Shown: piece after piece, positions 1 to 7,368 of the stretch
How positions within the stretch are numbered: position 1 is the stretch's first letter
Layout of the letters: the number at the start of each line of letters is the position of its first letter
Assembly: GCA_963707135.1 (NCBI GenBank)
Contig: CAVPOY010000048.1
Location: 1 to 7,787, forward strand
Origin: JBGSTR01 sp963707135
GTDB taxonomy: Bacteria > Pseudomonadota > Gammaproteobacteria > Chromatiales > Chromatiaceae
Reading direction: 5' to 3'
DNA length: 7,787 nucleotides
Position numbers and translations under genes: made by a program
Notes under the pieces: generated by a model
The model's input: the letters and a program-made list of their open reading frames with translations, nothing else
Database searches by the model: none
Told to the model about the DNA's origin: nothing

Positions 1-1470
1 AGGCCATCGAGCAGGGGGTCGAGCGCCTGGTCGAGTCCCCGGCCGGTCGCGGCGGCGTCTTCGCCGGTCGCGCCGCCGGGCGGGGCGAGCACAAGGTCGT
101 CGAAGAAGGCGCGGCCACGCTCGATCGGTAGCTGCATAAGGTCGTGAATGCACAGGCCGGGCAGGTTGGACCAGGCGGCGTCGCTCATTGCGGCGCGGGC
201 GTGGCGGAAGCGCGCGCCGCGTTCCAGGACCGAGTCCGCGAGCCCCCGGGACCCGATCCGCCAGTCCAGGGCCTCGTCCTTCAGCCGGGCGCCTCCGCAG
301 GCCGCGCAGGGCTCGTAGGCGCGGTAGCGGGATAGCAGCACCCGCACATGCATCTTGTAGCTGCGGCCCTCCAGCCATTCGAAGAACCGCCGCACGCCGT
401 ACCAGACGCCGTCCTCCCACTCGCCCTCGCCGTCGATAACCCAGCGCCTGTCCTCGTCCGAGAGGTCCAGCCAGGGCACGTCGACGGGAATGCCGCGACG
501 GTGCGCGAAGCCCATCAGGTCTTCCTGGACCTCCGAGTAGCTATCCGATTGGATGGGCTTGACGGCGCCCTCGATCAGCGACCGGGAGGTGTCGGGTACG
601 ACCAGGCCCCAGTCGATGCCGATGGTCCGGCCGAACCCCCGGCAGGTCTCGCAGGCGCCGACCGGCGAATTGAACGAGAACAGATTCGGGATCGGGTCGC
701 GATAGCCGATGTCGCAGTCCGGACAGTGGAGATCCGAGGAGTAGCGCCAGGGGTCGCCAGGTCGCCGGTCCGCGTCGAGCGGGTAGACCAGCGACCGGCC
801 GTGCCCCCTGCTGAGCGCGATCTCGAGGGCCTCGACCGCGCGGCCGCGGTTCGCCGAGCGACAGCCGCAGTCGGTCCTGGATTACCTCGATGCTCGATTC
901 GCTCTCGCCGACCAGGCGCACATAGCCCTGCTGGGCCAGCATCTGCTTGACCGCCGCCCGGCCGAGCGACTCGGGCACCGGAACCGGGAAGGCGATCAGG
1001 ACAAGGGGCTCGCCGTCGCCGGCCCGTTGCTGCAGCTGTTCCCAGACGGACGCCGGCGTGTCGCGGCGCACCTCGCGCCCGCAGCCGCGGCAGAACAGAC
1101 GCGCGGCACGAGCGAGCAGCAGCTTCAGGTGGTCGTTGATCTCGGTCAAGGTGCCCACGGTCGAGCGAGACGTGCGCACGGGGTTGGTTTGGTCGATGGC
1201 GATGGCCGGCGGGATGCCCTCTATCCGGTCGGCGGCCGGGCGGTCCATGCGGTCCAGGAACTGCCGGGCGTAAGGGGAGAAGGTCTCCACGTAGCGCCGC
1301 TGGCCCTCGGCGTAGACGGTGTCGAAGGCCAGCGAGGACTTGCCGGACCCAGATACACCGGTGACCACGATCAGCTCGCCGTGGGGCAGGTCCAGGTCCA
1401 GATCCTTCAGGTTGTTCTGGCGCACGCCGCGCAGGCGAATGCAGTCGTGCGGGGCGTGGTGGTCCGGCAT
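1..1470 (-). CDS. uvrA: UvrA-type excinuclease ABC subunit A, N-terminal part, partial and frameshifted
   Basis: This is the damage-recognition ATPase of nucleotide excision repair, cytoplasmic and DNA-bound. From ATG 1470 the protein shows the UvrA start block (RGVRQNNLKDLDLDLP), Walker A GVSGSGKSS at residues 38-46, the YVETFSPYARQFLD Q-loop block and the RSTVGTLTEINDHLKL signature. At residue 207 (about 850-855) the frame is lost. One extra base moves it to a second frame, open from 851 to the window edge. That frame carries the zinc-finger block CPDC...FSFNSPVGACETCRGFG and then PCAACGGARLKDEAL. The 5' end is on this strand at 1470; the C-terminal half, including the ABC signature, lies outside. 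The wording resembles the long tandem-type UvrA proteins of gammaproteobacteria (about 1800 residues) more than the canonical one of about 940, which is recollection and not a search result. I see no clear Shine-Dalgarno and no LexA box upstream. ATG 1470 was chosen because UvrA homology begins about ten residues after it. Confidence 0.9.
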
Positions 1471-1811
1471 TGGGGCGTTAGCGGTCGTCAAGGTAGGAGC
1501 CGAACCCGCAACCTTACGGTGCCAGGTTGGTGGCCGACAAGCGCGGGTTCGTTGAACTGAGTCGGTTCGACGTCTCTTGGGGCTCACCCCGCGGTGACGT
1601 GAAACGGATCTACGCCGCGGTGGACCAACTCGGAGCGCTCTCTGGAGACAGGTCCGGAATCGGTAACGCCCCATCTATCGAATTAGGTCCCGCGCCAATC
1701 TTATGTAAGGCACCCTCGGATGCGCCATGGATAGTCCACGGGCGCATGCTGCAGCTCGCTGCGCGCGGCCAGGGCGGCAAGGGTTCATCGACCGGTAGCG
1801 AGCTCATCGAA

Positions 1812-1854
1812 CGGCAACGGTATCGGTTCCGATTGCCGCCGTGCCCCGTTGCCG
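1812..1854. repeat. 9-bp perfect inverted repeat with internal partial arms
   Basis: CGGCAACGG at 1812-1820 is matched exactly by its complement CCGTTGCCG at 1846-1854. Between them lie ATCGGTTCCGAT, itself an inverted pair, and TTGCCG at 1833-1838, which could pair with the left arm instead. No T-tract follows, so it does not look like an intrinsic terminator. An operator or an RNA fold are both possible, and chance is not excluded in GC-rich DNA. Confidence 0.4.
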
Positions 1855-1994
1855 GGCGCAAGAGCGCGACGAGCTCGGCCCGGTCGACGTACGGGAGGAC
1901 CACGATGTCGGTCGTGTCCCCGGTGAATCGCTGGTCTGGCGCGCGGAATTGGCGCTCGAAGGGCAGACATGGCGGCACCGATCGCGGCGTCTCA

Positions 1995-2018
1995 TACGTA
2001 TTTGTACGTACTTACGTA
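1995..2018. promoter_or_regulatory. AT-rich island with three TACGTA palindromes
   Basis: TACGTA occurs at 1995-2000, 2005-2010 and 2013-2018, with starts 10 and 8 bases apart. The central copy extends to the 8-bp palindrome GTACGTAC. This low-GC stretch stands out from its surroundings and continues into TATTATTG and, further on, TATGAT at 2065-2070, a fair minus-10 match without a good minus-35. A clustered binding site for a dimeric regulator next to an activator-dependent promoter is an inference; no gene is directly assigned to it. Confidence 0.3.
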
Positions 2019-2192
2019 GGTATTATTGCGGTCGCCAATGCCCGGAATTCACCGTTACACTCGCTATGATGAAACACGACAAGTAGCCGACCGCGGCGAG
2101 CCGTCCCATGACCTCGCCATTGAGAAGTCGGTGCGCGCGTAGGAGCCTCGCGGCGTGCGCGCAGGGCGCCCCCCTGGCTCTCGGCCGCCCGC

Positions 2193-2241
2193 GACGGGGC
2201 AATCCCGGTGGACTCACCCATCGGGGAACCGTCAGTTTTTT
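2193..2241 (+). terminator. Possible intrinsic terminator (branched hairpin plus T6)
   Basis: GACGG (2193-2197) pairs with CCGTC (2229-2233). Inside, TCCC/GGGA (2203-2206 with 2224-2227) and GGTG/CACC (2207-2210 with 2215-2218) extend the fold, with internal bulges. Six T's follow at 2236-2241, two bases after the stem. The bulged stem is weaker than a classic terminator, and no upstream plus-strand gene is evident. If real, it would end a short untranslated transcript. Confidence 0.3.
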
Positions 2242-2300
2242 CTGGAGCGAAGGACCCGCTGCAGCAGGTCGGTCCGGGACATAATAGCTAGCGACTAGTT

Positions 2301-2374
2301 CCCAGGGGTATTTCCCGCGCGGGGCCAGTGGTCCTACCGCGCTGACCCTGGGTTCAAAGGGGTCCTGCAGGAGG
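2301..2374 (+). promoter_or_regulatory. Structured leader and strong ribosome binding site of the small membrane gene
   Basis: CCCAGGG (2301-2307) pairs with CCCTGGG (2346-2352). Nested within it, GCGCGG (2317-2322) pairs with CCGCGC (2337-2342), capped by GG/CC. The 10-base palindrome TCCTGCAGGA (2363-2372) overlaps the Shine-Dalgarno GGAGG (2370-2374), which sits six bases before ATG 2381. A CATAAT minus-10-like box lies at 2280-2285, but its minus-35 is poor. The arrangement could allow translational control, by an RNA fold or a protein bound to it. It matches no riboswitch class that I recognise. Confidence 0.35.
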
Positions 2375-2380
2375 GTGACG

Positions 2381-2659
2381 ATGGGTATAAATTCAAACGC
2401 CGCGTCGATCGGCAGGTTACCCGGTTTATCCGGGCTTCGGGACGATGCACGCGCGCCCTCCAGGTCTGCCGAGGTTGGTAGCGGCGACAGCATGGACTAC
2501 CGAAGACGCATCGACGAGTACTGCGCCCGGGTCGACGACGAGCTGCGGGCGTCCGAGAGGCGTTATCCAATGGTTGGTCTGGTGGTTCTCGCCCTTGCGT
2601 CGCTGCTGGCGACGGGTCTGATCGTGGTGCTAGTCAACCGCGTCCTCGGCGGGGCCTAG
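2381..2659 (+). CDS. Small single-pass membrane protein of unknown function
   Basis: I do not recognise this 92-residue protein. Residues 1-37 are low in complexity and rich in Gly, Ser and Ala. Residues 38-61 are charged and helical in character (DYRRRIDEYCARVDDELRAS). Residues 64-86 form one strongly hydrophobic segment (MVGLVVLALASLLATGLIVV), followed by a short tail NRVLGGA. Basic residues R60-R61 just before the segment suggest the N-terminus is cytoplasmic, giving a tail-anchored topology. ATG 2381 is chosen because GGAGG lies six bases upstream. An alternative ATG at 2492 would give a 55-residue protein; GC third-position bias is clearly stronger from 2492 onward, but no ribosome site precedes it. 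The next gene, on the same strand, begins 229 bases later. The protein might anchor or modulate a membrane partner, which is inference only. Confidence 0.5.
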   Translation: MGINSNAASIGRLPGLSGLRDDARAPSRSAEVGSGDSMDYRRRIDEYCARVDDELRASERRYPMVGLVVLALASLLATGLIVVLVNRVLGGA

Positions 2660-2888
2660 CCGGCGCCGCAGCCGGTCGCCGCCGACCTGGATCGAGGCTC
2701 GTCGGCCGCGCCCAAAGCAGCGGCGGCGCTCATTCGCCTGATGCGCTCGGCTGATTACTGTAGGATTGGACGCCCTCCGGGCGGCGTTCTTCCATGGAAT
2801 TCAGCGGACGCGGCCGTTCGGCGGTTTCCGTCCCGGGCGGCGCCATGCAGCCCGCAACGATTGAACGACCCCGGCCTGTCGCTCCCGC

Positions 2889-3932
2889 ATGAAGGCTTCC
2901 TACCAAAACCCGTTGGTGAGCGTAGTCATCAGCAACTACAACTATGGCGCCTATCTCGCGGACGCCATCGACAGCGTTCTCGGGCAGACATACCCCCGCA
3001 CGGAAACCATCGTCGTCGACGACGGCTCGACCGACGAATCGATTGCGGTGATCGATGGCTTCGCGGACAGGGTCACGCCCCTTTTCAACGAGCATCGGGG
3101 TCAGCTCGCCGCGCTCAATACCGGGTTCACCGCGACTCGGGGCGAGATCCTGATCTTTCTCGATGCGGACGACTATCTCCTGCCCGATGCCATCGAACGG
3201 CTCGTCGAGCCGTTTCTGGACGCCCCAGCCATCGCGAAGAGCCAGGGGTACATGGATACGATCGATGGGCAGGGCATCGCCCTCGGCAAGCGAGTTCCCG
3301 GGCGTCTCTCGCCGTCGGGCGACTACAGGGACGCCACACTGGAACAGGGTCCCTGGCTGTGCCGGCACGCGTTGATGTCGGGCAACGCCTGGGCCCGGTG
3401 GTATCTGGACGAGGTCCTGCCGTTGCCGGAGGGCCGGGACAATCTGGTCGATGCCGACGGTTGCCTGAACCCGGTCTCGGCGCTTTTCGGGCCGATCGCC
3501 ACCGTCGACGGTCCGGTGGCCTGCTACCGCCTCCACGGCCGCAATTCGGGCCCTAGAGGAGCTGTTTTCTCGCTGGACTCCCTGCTGCGCGAGCTTCAAC
3601 GTCCCCGGGACAGCTTTGATTTCTTCGCGCAGCGGGCCAGGCGATTCGGATTCGATCCGGATTACGGTCGCGTGTTCAGGCGGGCGCGCTCGTGGCGGTA
3701 CTTTCTGATGGCCCATTCGGTCGGGCTGATGGACGCCGCTCACGGCGGACCTTCGTTCTCTGAACTGGTTTCGGCACCCTTCCTGTTCGGGTCGACGGGA
3801 AAAATAAAAGCCGCCGCGATGTCCGTCGCGCTGACCCTCGTGTGGCTGGCCCCGCGGAAGGCCTCCCTCGTGCTTGCCCGTCGCTTGTTGGGGCTGCCGG
3901 CAGGCCCCGGCCAGGGTATCGTTGGCGCCTGA
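2889..3932 (+). CDS. Family 2 glycosyltransferase
   Basis: This is a GT-A fold transferase of CAZy family 2. It would move a sugar from a nucleotide-sugar donor to an unknown acceptor, typically in cell-surface polysaccharide, O-antigen or protein glycosylation. The 347 residues begin with the family motif VSVVISNYNYGAYL (about 10-23). VVDDGSTDES follows with the donor-binding D44-D45, then the metal-binding DXD in FLDADD (D92-A93-D94), and later ACYRLHGRNSG (211-221), the usual end of the catalytic domain. Residues 222-347 are an extra C-terminal part with a hydrophobic stretch near 307-321 (AAAMSVALTLVWLAP), perhaps a membrane-associating helix. ATG 2889 is the first start after the in-frame stop at 2862; no good Shine-Dalgarno precedes it. 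The gene stands alone, with no sugar-nucleotide or transporter genes around it, so the acceptor cannot be told. It faces the regulator gene tail to tail. Confidence 0.93.
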   Translation: MKASYQNPLVSVVISNYNYGAYLADAIDSVLGQTYPRTETIVVDDGSTDESIAVIDGFADRVTPLFNEHRGQLAALNTGFTATRGEILIFLDADDYLLPDAIERLVEPFLDAPAIAKSQGYMDTIDGQGIALGKRVPGRLSPSGDYRDATLEQGPWLCRHALMSGNAWARWYLDEVLPLPEGRDNLVDADGCLNPVSALFGPIATVDGPVACYRLHGRNSGPRGAVFSLDSLLRELQRPRDSFDFFAQRARRFGFDPDYGRVFRRARSWRYFLMAHSVGLMDAAHGGPSFSELVSAPFLFGSTGKIKAAAMSVALTLVWLAPRKASLVLARRLLGLPAGPGQGIVGA

Positions 3933-4065
3933 GGAACGCCAAGGGATCTGTCCAGGTCACACCGCTCCCGCGGCGTCACGAGGGAAAGGCCCGGCCCTGT
4001 CGCGGCGCTGTCGGCGCCCGATCACCAGGAGGCCGTCAGGGGGACGCTACGCGGACTGATTCGAG

Positions 4066-4112
4066 CGGCCGGGCCGACGGCCGAGACCTCCAGTGCCGAG
4101 GCCGGAGGCCTC
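4066..4112. terminator. Pair of hairpins between convergent genes
   Basis: CGGCCG at 4066-4071 and 4078-4083 form a stem with a six-base loop. GAGGCC (4098-4103) and GGCCTC (4107-4112) form a perfect 6-bp stem with a three-base loop. Both lie in the 225-base gap between the stops of the glycosyltransferase and the large regulator, where a shared terminator would be expected. There is no T-tract on either strand, so a role in termination is only suggested by position. Confidence 0.25.
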
Positions 4113-4157
4113 TGGACGGTGGCATCCTGTTCTTGGTCGAGCGACCGGCCCGGGTGG

Positions 4158-7100
4158 CTACGGCCGCTCTGAGTCCTTCATGGTGCCGATGCAGGACCGG
4201 AGCTTCTGCTGGATCCTTTCCGCCGTCGGGTCCATGTCCAGCGCCTGCTCGTAGCAGTTGATGGCTTCCTCCGCCATCCCCAGGGCCTCGAAGCCCGCGC
4301 CCAGTCGTTCAACGGCGCGAAGGTACTTGCGGTGCAGGGTCTCGCGGGGCTTGGCCGCGCAGGGCAGGTCGCTCTTGGCCAGGAATCTCCCCGTGTAGAG
4401 CCGGAACAGGTGCTCACTCACCGCCTCCAGCTCCGGTCGCGACGGGGCCGCCCGTGGAGTGGCCGCGGCCTCGTTCTGATCCTGGAACAGCCGTTCCAAC
4501 GCCCAGCGGTCGACCCAGACGCGGTCGGGATTGATCGAGATCTGCCCGTCGCTAAGCCGCAGGGCATCGTCGCGGCCGAGGATCCGCCGCAGCCGGTGGA
4601 GCGTGGTCTTCAATGCGCTGGCGGCGGCATCGCCTTCGGCGTCCGGCCAGAGCTCGTCGACGACCCAGCTGGCCGGCACGCGCCGACCGCCGTGGGCGAT
4701 CAGTGTCCTCAGCAGATCGATGGGCTTGTGCTGCGCCTTGCGCGGCCATTGCACCGGCGCGTCGTCGACCGTGAGGCTGAGCCCTCCAAACGTGGTCACC
4801 CGTACCGGCCAGGGCCAGTGCTCGGTAGGCTGCGAACCGCTTGGCGGCGTCAGACCGCCCTTGCGGATCAGCGCACGCGCGTAGTCCGGCTCGATGCCGG
4901 CTTCGAGCGCCTGCGCGCACAGGCGGGCCAGCGTCTCCGGGGTGAACCAGGGGATGCCGATGTAGCCCTCCTCGCGCCCGATCGCGAAGGCGCGGCGCAG
5001 GATACGTCGGCAGCGCTCGAATCGCCCCGACTCCAGCGCGAGCTGGGCGAGCGCCAGCGCCCATCCGTACCGCGCGATTCGGCTCCCGACACGCCTCCAC
5101 CACTGCCGCAATTCGGCCAGATGGCGGAGCGCCCGCGCCCTGTGCCCCAGGCTGAGCTCGATCTGGAACAGGCCTAACGTGGTTTGCCAGACCGGGTGCA
5201 GGTCTCCGAAACGCACCGCGAGCGCAAGGGAGGTCCGCGCCGCGTCGAGGGCTTCCGCGAGACGGCCGTCGAGCCAGGCCTCCCAGGCCTGCAGATAATG
5301 GATCAGGCCGCGGTCAAACAGCCGAGTCGAGTCGAGTATGCCGCGGATTTTCCCGACGAACGGCCGGGCCTCGACAAAGCTTCCGGCGGTTAGATGAGCG
5401 TACGAGGGCATGGACCAGAGAATCGAGTCGTAGAGGTGGGTCCCGCGCTCGGCGGCCATCGCCCGGGCCTCCTCGGCGATCTCCAGACATCGAGCGACCG
5501 ATCCGCCGAAGACGCTCTCGAAGGCAAAGTCGCCCCAGATGCGGCCGATGACGACCGCGAGGGGCGCCGTCGTCGGGTCGGCGGCAAGCACGCGCAGCCG
5601 GTCCAGGACCCGCGCGGCGCGGCCCCGGTCGCCGATGGTCCAGACGTAGTGGAACATCAGCAGATTGGCGATCATCAGCCGCAGATCGGGCGGCTCGTCG
5701 CCGTCGAGGGCGTCCAGGAGACATCGCTCCCACCGGTCTCTGGCGGGGTGTCGTGGGTCGTTCGCATTCAGCGCGAAGAAGGCACCGAAGGCCACCCGGA
5801 CCTCGATTTCGGCGGACGGAAAGCCTGGCCATCGGGCGCGGATTACGTCGAGCTCGGCGAGCCATTGCCTAAGCGGGTCGGTCCCGTCGAGCGCGATCCA
5901 GTAGGTCTCGCAGACCACGGCCCAGGCGAGGTACGCCCCCTGGGCGTCCCGGGTCTCCTTGAACCCCTGGTAGGCCTGCTCGAACAGCGCGCGCGCCGCG
6001 ATCGGGTCCCGGTGCACCCGGGCGCGACCGGACCAGTAGAGCAGCCAGGGACGGTCGGCAACGACCGCGGCGGGGATGCCGCCGAGCCAGGCATCCAGGC
6101 TCTGTGTTCGGCCCCGCGCCAGAGCATCCGGTGCGGCGCCGCGGATCAGGTCCGTGAGGCGGTCCCAATCACCCGCGTCGCGCCAGAGCGCGACGGCGGC
6201 ATCGGTCTGGCCGGCGTCCTCGAGGATGGCGGCCGCTTGACGCTGGATTCGACCGATCTCGCTCGGGTCCCAGGTCGATCGCGCCTGATCGAGCAGGAAC
6301 AGGCGGTAGAGCTGGTGATACCGGTAACGCGGGTCCCCGCGCTTGGCCGTCCGCGACAGGAAAAAGTTGCCGTGCGATAGCGAGCGCAGCAGCGGTTCGA
6401 CGTGCGGGTGCCCCGTCAGACGCCGGGCCATCGCGGCGGTCATGCTCGGCAGCCAGGCGGTCAGCAGCAGAAAGTTGCGGAGCTCCAGGTCGGCACGGCC
6501 GAGCACTTCGCGCGCGAAGTACTCGAACAGCACGTCGATCGGAGTCCGGGGGCGGAAGCGCATCGGCCGGATGACGAAGCAGCAGGACGAAACCCGGCCG
6601 CCCAGCCGTCCGCCCGCTTGAGAAGGGTCCGCACCAGCTCCTCGCCGAGCCCGGCCGAAGGGGCGCGCCGGCGGGCGATCCCGATGCCCTCGGACAGGCG
6701 TCAACCGCAGCTCCTCGGCCCCGAGGAATGCCATCAGGTCATAGGTCTGGGCCCGGACGAACGCGGTCCGGCGGCGTCTCGCGGCTGAGGATGATGAGCC
6801 GCGTCTCCCGCGGCAGCGCACCGATGGCCGCGGCGACGACCGCGTGCAAGGGTGAGTCCGGGCGCAACCGCCTGATAGTCGTCGAGCACCAGCAGGCGCG
6901 GCTCGTGGGCCTGAGCGAACGCGTGCTTGAAGTAGGCGCGCGCGAAGGCGGCGTGGTCCTGGATGTCGGGGGAATATTGCAGCAGCCGGGCGCCGCGCAT
7001 CGCCGCCCCGAGCCCGGAGCCGAAATCGGCGAAGAAGGCGGCCACGTCCGAGTCCGAGCGCTCCAGGGTGTACCAGAGGCTCTGGATGGCGCCGCGTTCC

Positions 7101-7290
7101 AGGTAGGCTCGGGCGAGGCAGGTCTTGCCGTAGCCGGCGGGCGCGGCCACCCAGGTGCAGGGGAAGGGGCCGAGCCCATCGAGCTGATCCAGCAGGCGCT
7201 TGCGGTCGTAGATGCGGGTGATCTCGGGGGCGCCCCATTGGCGCTTACCGAGATGAGACCGTCACCGGCTATCGCCGCCGCTTTGGTCAT
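4158..7290 (-). CDS. MalT-like ATPase / TPR / SARP-type (winged helix + BTAD) transcriptional regulator, frameshifted N-terminus
   Basis: This is a signal-integrating transcription regulator of about 1042 residues once frames are joined. It begins at ATG 7290, preceded by GGTGG six bases upstream. The order is: P-loop NTPase with Walker A APAGYGKT (about residues 48-56) and Walker B LLVLDDYQ (about 132-139); RLIILSRETPPD and LGAEELRLTP, typical of MalT-type STAND ATPases; RYRYHQLYRLFLLDQ; a long helical TPR-like middle; and from about residue 828 an OmpR/SARP-type winged helix (VTTFGGLSL...WVVDELWP...ALKTTLHRLRRILG) followed by a BTAD-like helical end (AGFEALGMAEEAINCYEQAL). By family knowledge, a ligand and ATP drive oligomerisation and the C-terminal domain binds promoter DNA. 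The frame is continuous from about 6540 to TAG 4158. Upstream it shifts near 7226-7236, 6857-6863, 6765-6771, 6692-6698, 6589-6592 and 6541-6546. The joined protein has no stop, so sequencing error, recent decay or both are possible. Its target genes are unknown. Confidence 0.85.
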
Positions 7291-7340
7291 CGCATTCCAC
7301 CCCTCTCGCCCTATTCCCGAATCAAACTCGTAAGAAAAAA

Positions 7341-7368
7341 CTGTTCGTCCTGTTACCTATCTGTTACC
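7341..7368 (-). promoter_or_regulatory. Tandem direct repeats with 11-bp period upstream of the regulator gene
   Basis: Read on the plus strand, CTGTTACC occurs at 7350-7357 and again at 7361-7368, exactly 11 bases apart. A half copy, CTGTT, lies at 7341-7345. On the minus strand these are GGTAACAG repeats lying 51-78 bases before ATG 7290. SARP-family winged helices are known to bind short direct repeats spaced by 11 bp, and the adjacent gene encodes such a domain, so an autoregulatory site is a reasonable inference. A minus-10-like TAGTCT at 7379-7384 on the plus strand could be a rightward promoter; no convincing minus-10 is seen on the leftward side. Confidence 0.45.

Larger units (their letters stand above)
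1471..2380. other. 900-base region without a convincing gene, between uvrA and the small membrane gene
   Basis: Reading frames here lack the strong GC third-position bias of the flanking genes, and none gives a recognisable protein. The exception is a short stretch at about 1845-1978 on the minus strand, which has GC-rich third positions and could be a gene remnant. The region holds a 9-bp inverted repeat (1812-1854), an AT-rich island with TACGTA palindromes (1995-2018), a 7-bp inverted repeat TGCGCGC/GCGCGCA (2132-2138 and 2157-2163), a hairpin with a T-tract (2193-2241) and a nested stem-loop (2301-2352). It would contain the promoters of the divergent genes, but I cannot point to a full sigma-70 promoter. 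Confidence 0.55.

Noticed and set aside
1471..1700. LexA (SOS) box for uvrA
   Set aside because: CTGGAGACAG near 1640 is superficially similar but lacks the CTGT-N8-ACAG spacing and is about 170 bases from the start.
1527..2069. Plus-strand frame of 180 residues
   Set aside because: Mixed third-position bases, TTG start without ribosome site, no domain; it runs through the AT-rich island.
2346..2362. GGTTCAAA resembling a tRNA T-loop
   Set aside because: No acceptor, anticodon or D-arm can be built around it; it is part of the leader stem-loop.
2023..2493. Minus-strand frame of 156 residues
   Set aside because: Some stretches look protein-like, but it lacks a ribosome site, overlaps the start of the small membrane gene and covers the T-tract hairpin; no recognisable family.
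2771..2783. CGCCC/GGGCG hairpin after the small membrane gene as a terminator
   Set aside because: Only 5 bp with a three-base loop and no real T-tract; too common in GC-rich DNA to call.
2730..3743. Long minus-strand open frame of 337 residues
   Set aside because: It is the antisense shadow of the glycosyltransferase, whose motifs are unmistakable on the plus strand.
4332..6380. Long plus-strand frames (281 and 328 residues)
   Set aside because: They lie antisense to the intact part of the regulator; Arg- and Gly-rich translations without domains are typical shadows in GC-rich DNA.
6541..7240. Programmed ribosomal frameshifting in the regulator
   Set aside because: Six shifts at unrelated short sites, without slippery heptamers or a recurrent signal, do not fit a programmed mechanism.
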